Of a stretch of DNA of 6,324 bases, positions 6,310-6,324 are shown one piece after another; within the stretch, counting starts at the first letter, position 1, and every line of letters begins with the position of its first letter. The DNA is from Acidobacteriota bacterium. GTDB taxonomy: Bacteria > Acidobacteriota > Terriglobia > UBA7540. The DNA lies in contig JAKAWN010000392.1 in the NCBI GenBank assembly GCA_021827245.1, positions 1 to 6,324 on the forward strand, given 5' to 3'. A program made the translations under genes and the position numbers. Under the pieces are notes generated by a model. The model was not told the origin of the DNA, made no database searches, and saw nothing but the letters and a program-made list of their open reading frames with translations.

Positions 6310-6324
6310 GTGTTGAATATTACC
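6310..6324 (+). CDS. Possible start of a plus-strand gene leaving the window
   Basis: AGGAGG at 6295-6300 is followed nine bases later by GTG (6310), with TTG directly after (6313). This is a good ribosome-binding site for a non-ATG start, but only five codons are visible, so the product cannot be named. Confidence 0.3.

Noticed and set aside
1..6324. CRISPR array or rRNA gene
   Set aside because: No regularly spaced repeats and no rRNA-like sequence were seen on either strand.

Overview
This window is a mobile-DNA graveyard around one well-preserved site-specific recombination module. The bulk sequence is moderately GC-rich. No rRNA or conserved housekeeping gene is visible, so placing the organism is inference. 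The truncated membrane-anchored TPR-like gene and the styles of the integrase, IS21 and IS66 proteins resemble what I know from Acidobacteriota (Terriglobia-like soil bacteria), but I could not test this.

Layout. (1) Bases 1-903, plus strand: the 3' part of an IS21-family istA transposase gene, broken by an amber codon and a one-base frameshift and cut off before its natural end; no istB follows. (2) Bases 904-1287, minus strand: the first 128 codons of a membrane-anchored, probably TPR-containing protein, fused end to end with the istA remnant, so the locus carries a deletion scar. (3) Bases 1288-1873: no convincing gene, a few short ORFs. (4) Bases 1874-3406, plus strand: a small excisionase-like helix-turn-helix gene followed by a complete tyrosine recombinase with all the expected catalytic residues. 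(5) Bases 3408-3452, minus strand: the 3' half of a tRNA-Asp(GTC) gene starting one base after the integrase stop, which is almost certainly the attachment-site core. It is flanked by two sets of short tandem repeats that could be integrase arm sites, and a possible terminator lies at 3516-3551. (6) Bases 3751-6005, minus strand: a decayed IS66-type tnpC gene followed 21 bp downstream by a DUF4338 (DruA-like) gene. tnpC has lost two internal blocks, including the one expected to hold the catalytic glutamate, while the DUF4338 frame is interrupted only by a single in-frame TAG. (7) Bases 6073-6324: overlapping small hairpins, a possible C-terminal remnant of another transposase, and possibly the start of a plus-strand gene leaving the window.

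How the parts fit. Xis-like protein, integrase and tRNA-Asp core form one functional unit: an integrative element that targets tRNA-Asp. The arrangement looks like an attP or a tandem-element junction rather than a standard attL, because the 5' half of the tRNA is absent. The surrounding transposons are inactive by inspection. The two points most worth following are the attP-like site with its tandem repeats, and the tnpC/DUF4338 pair with its lone amber codon.
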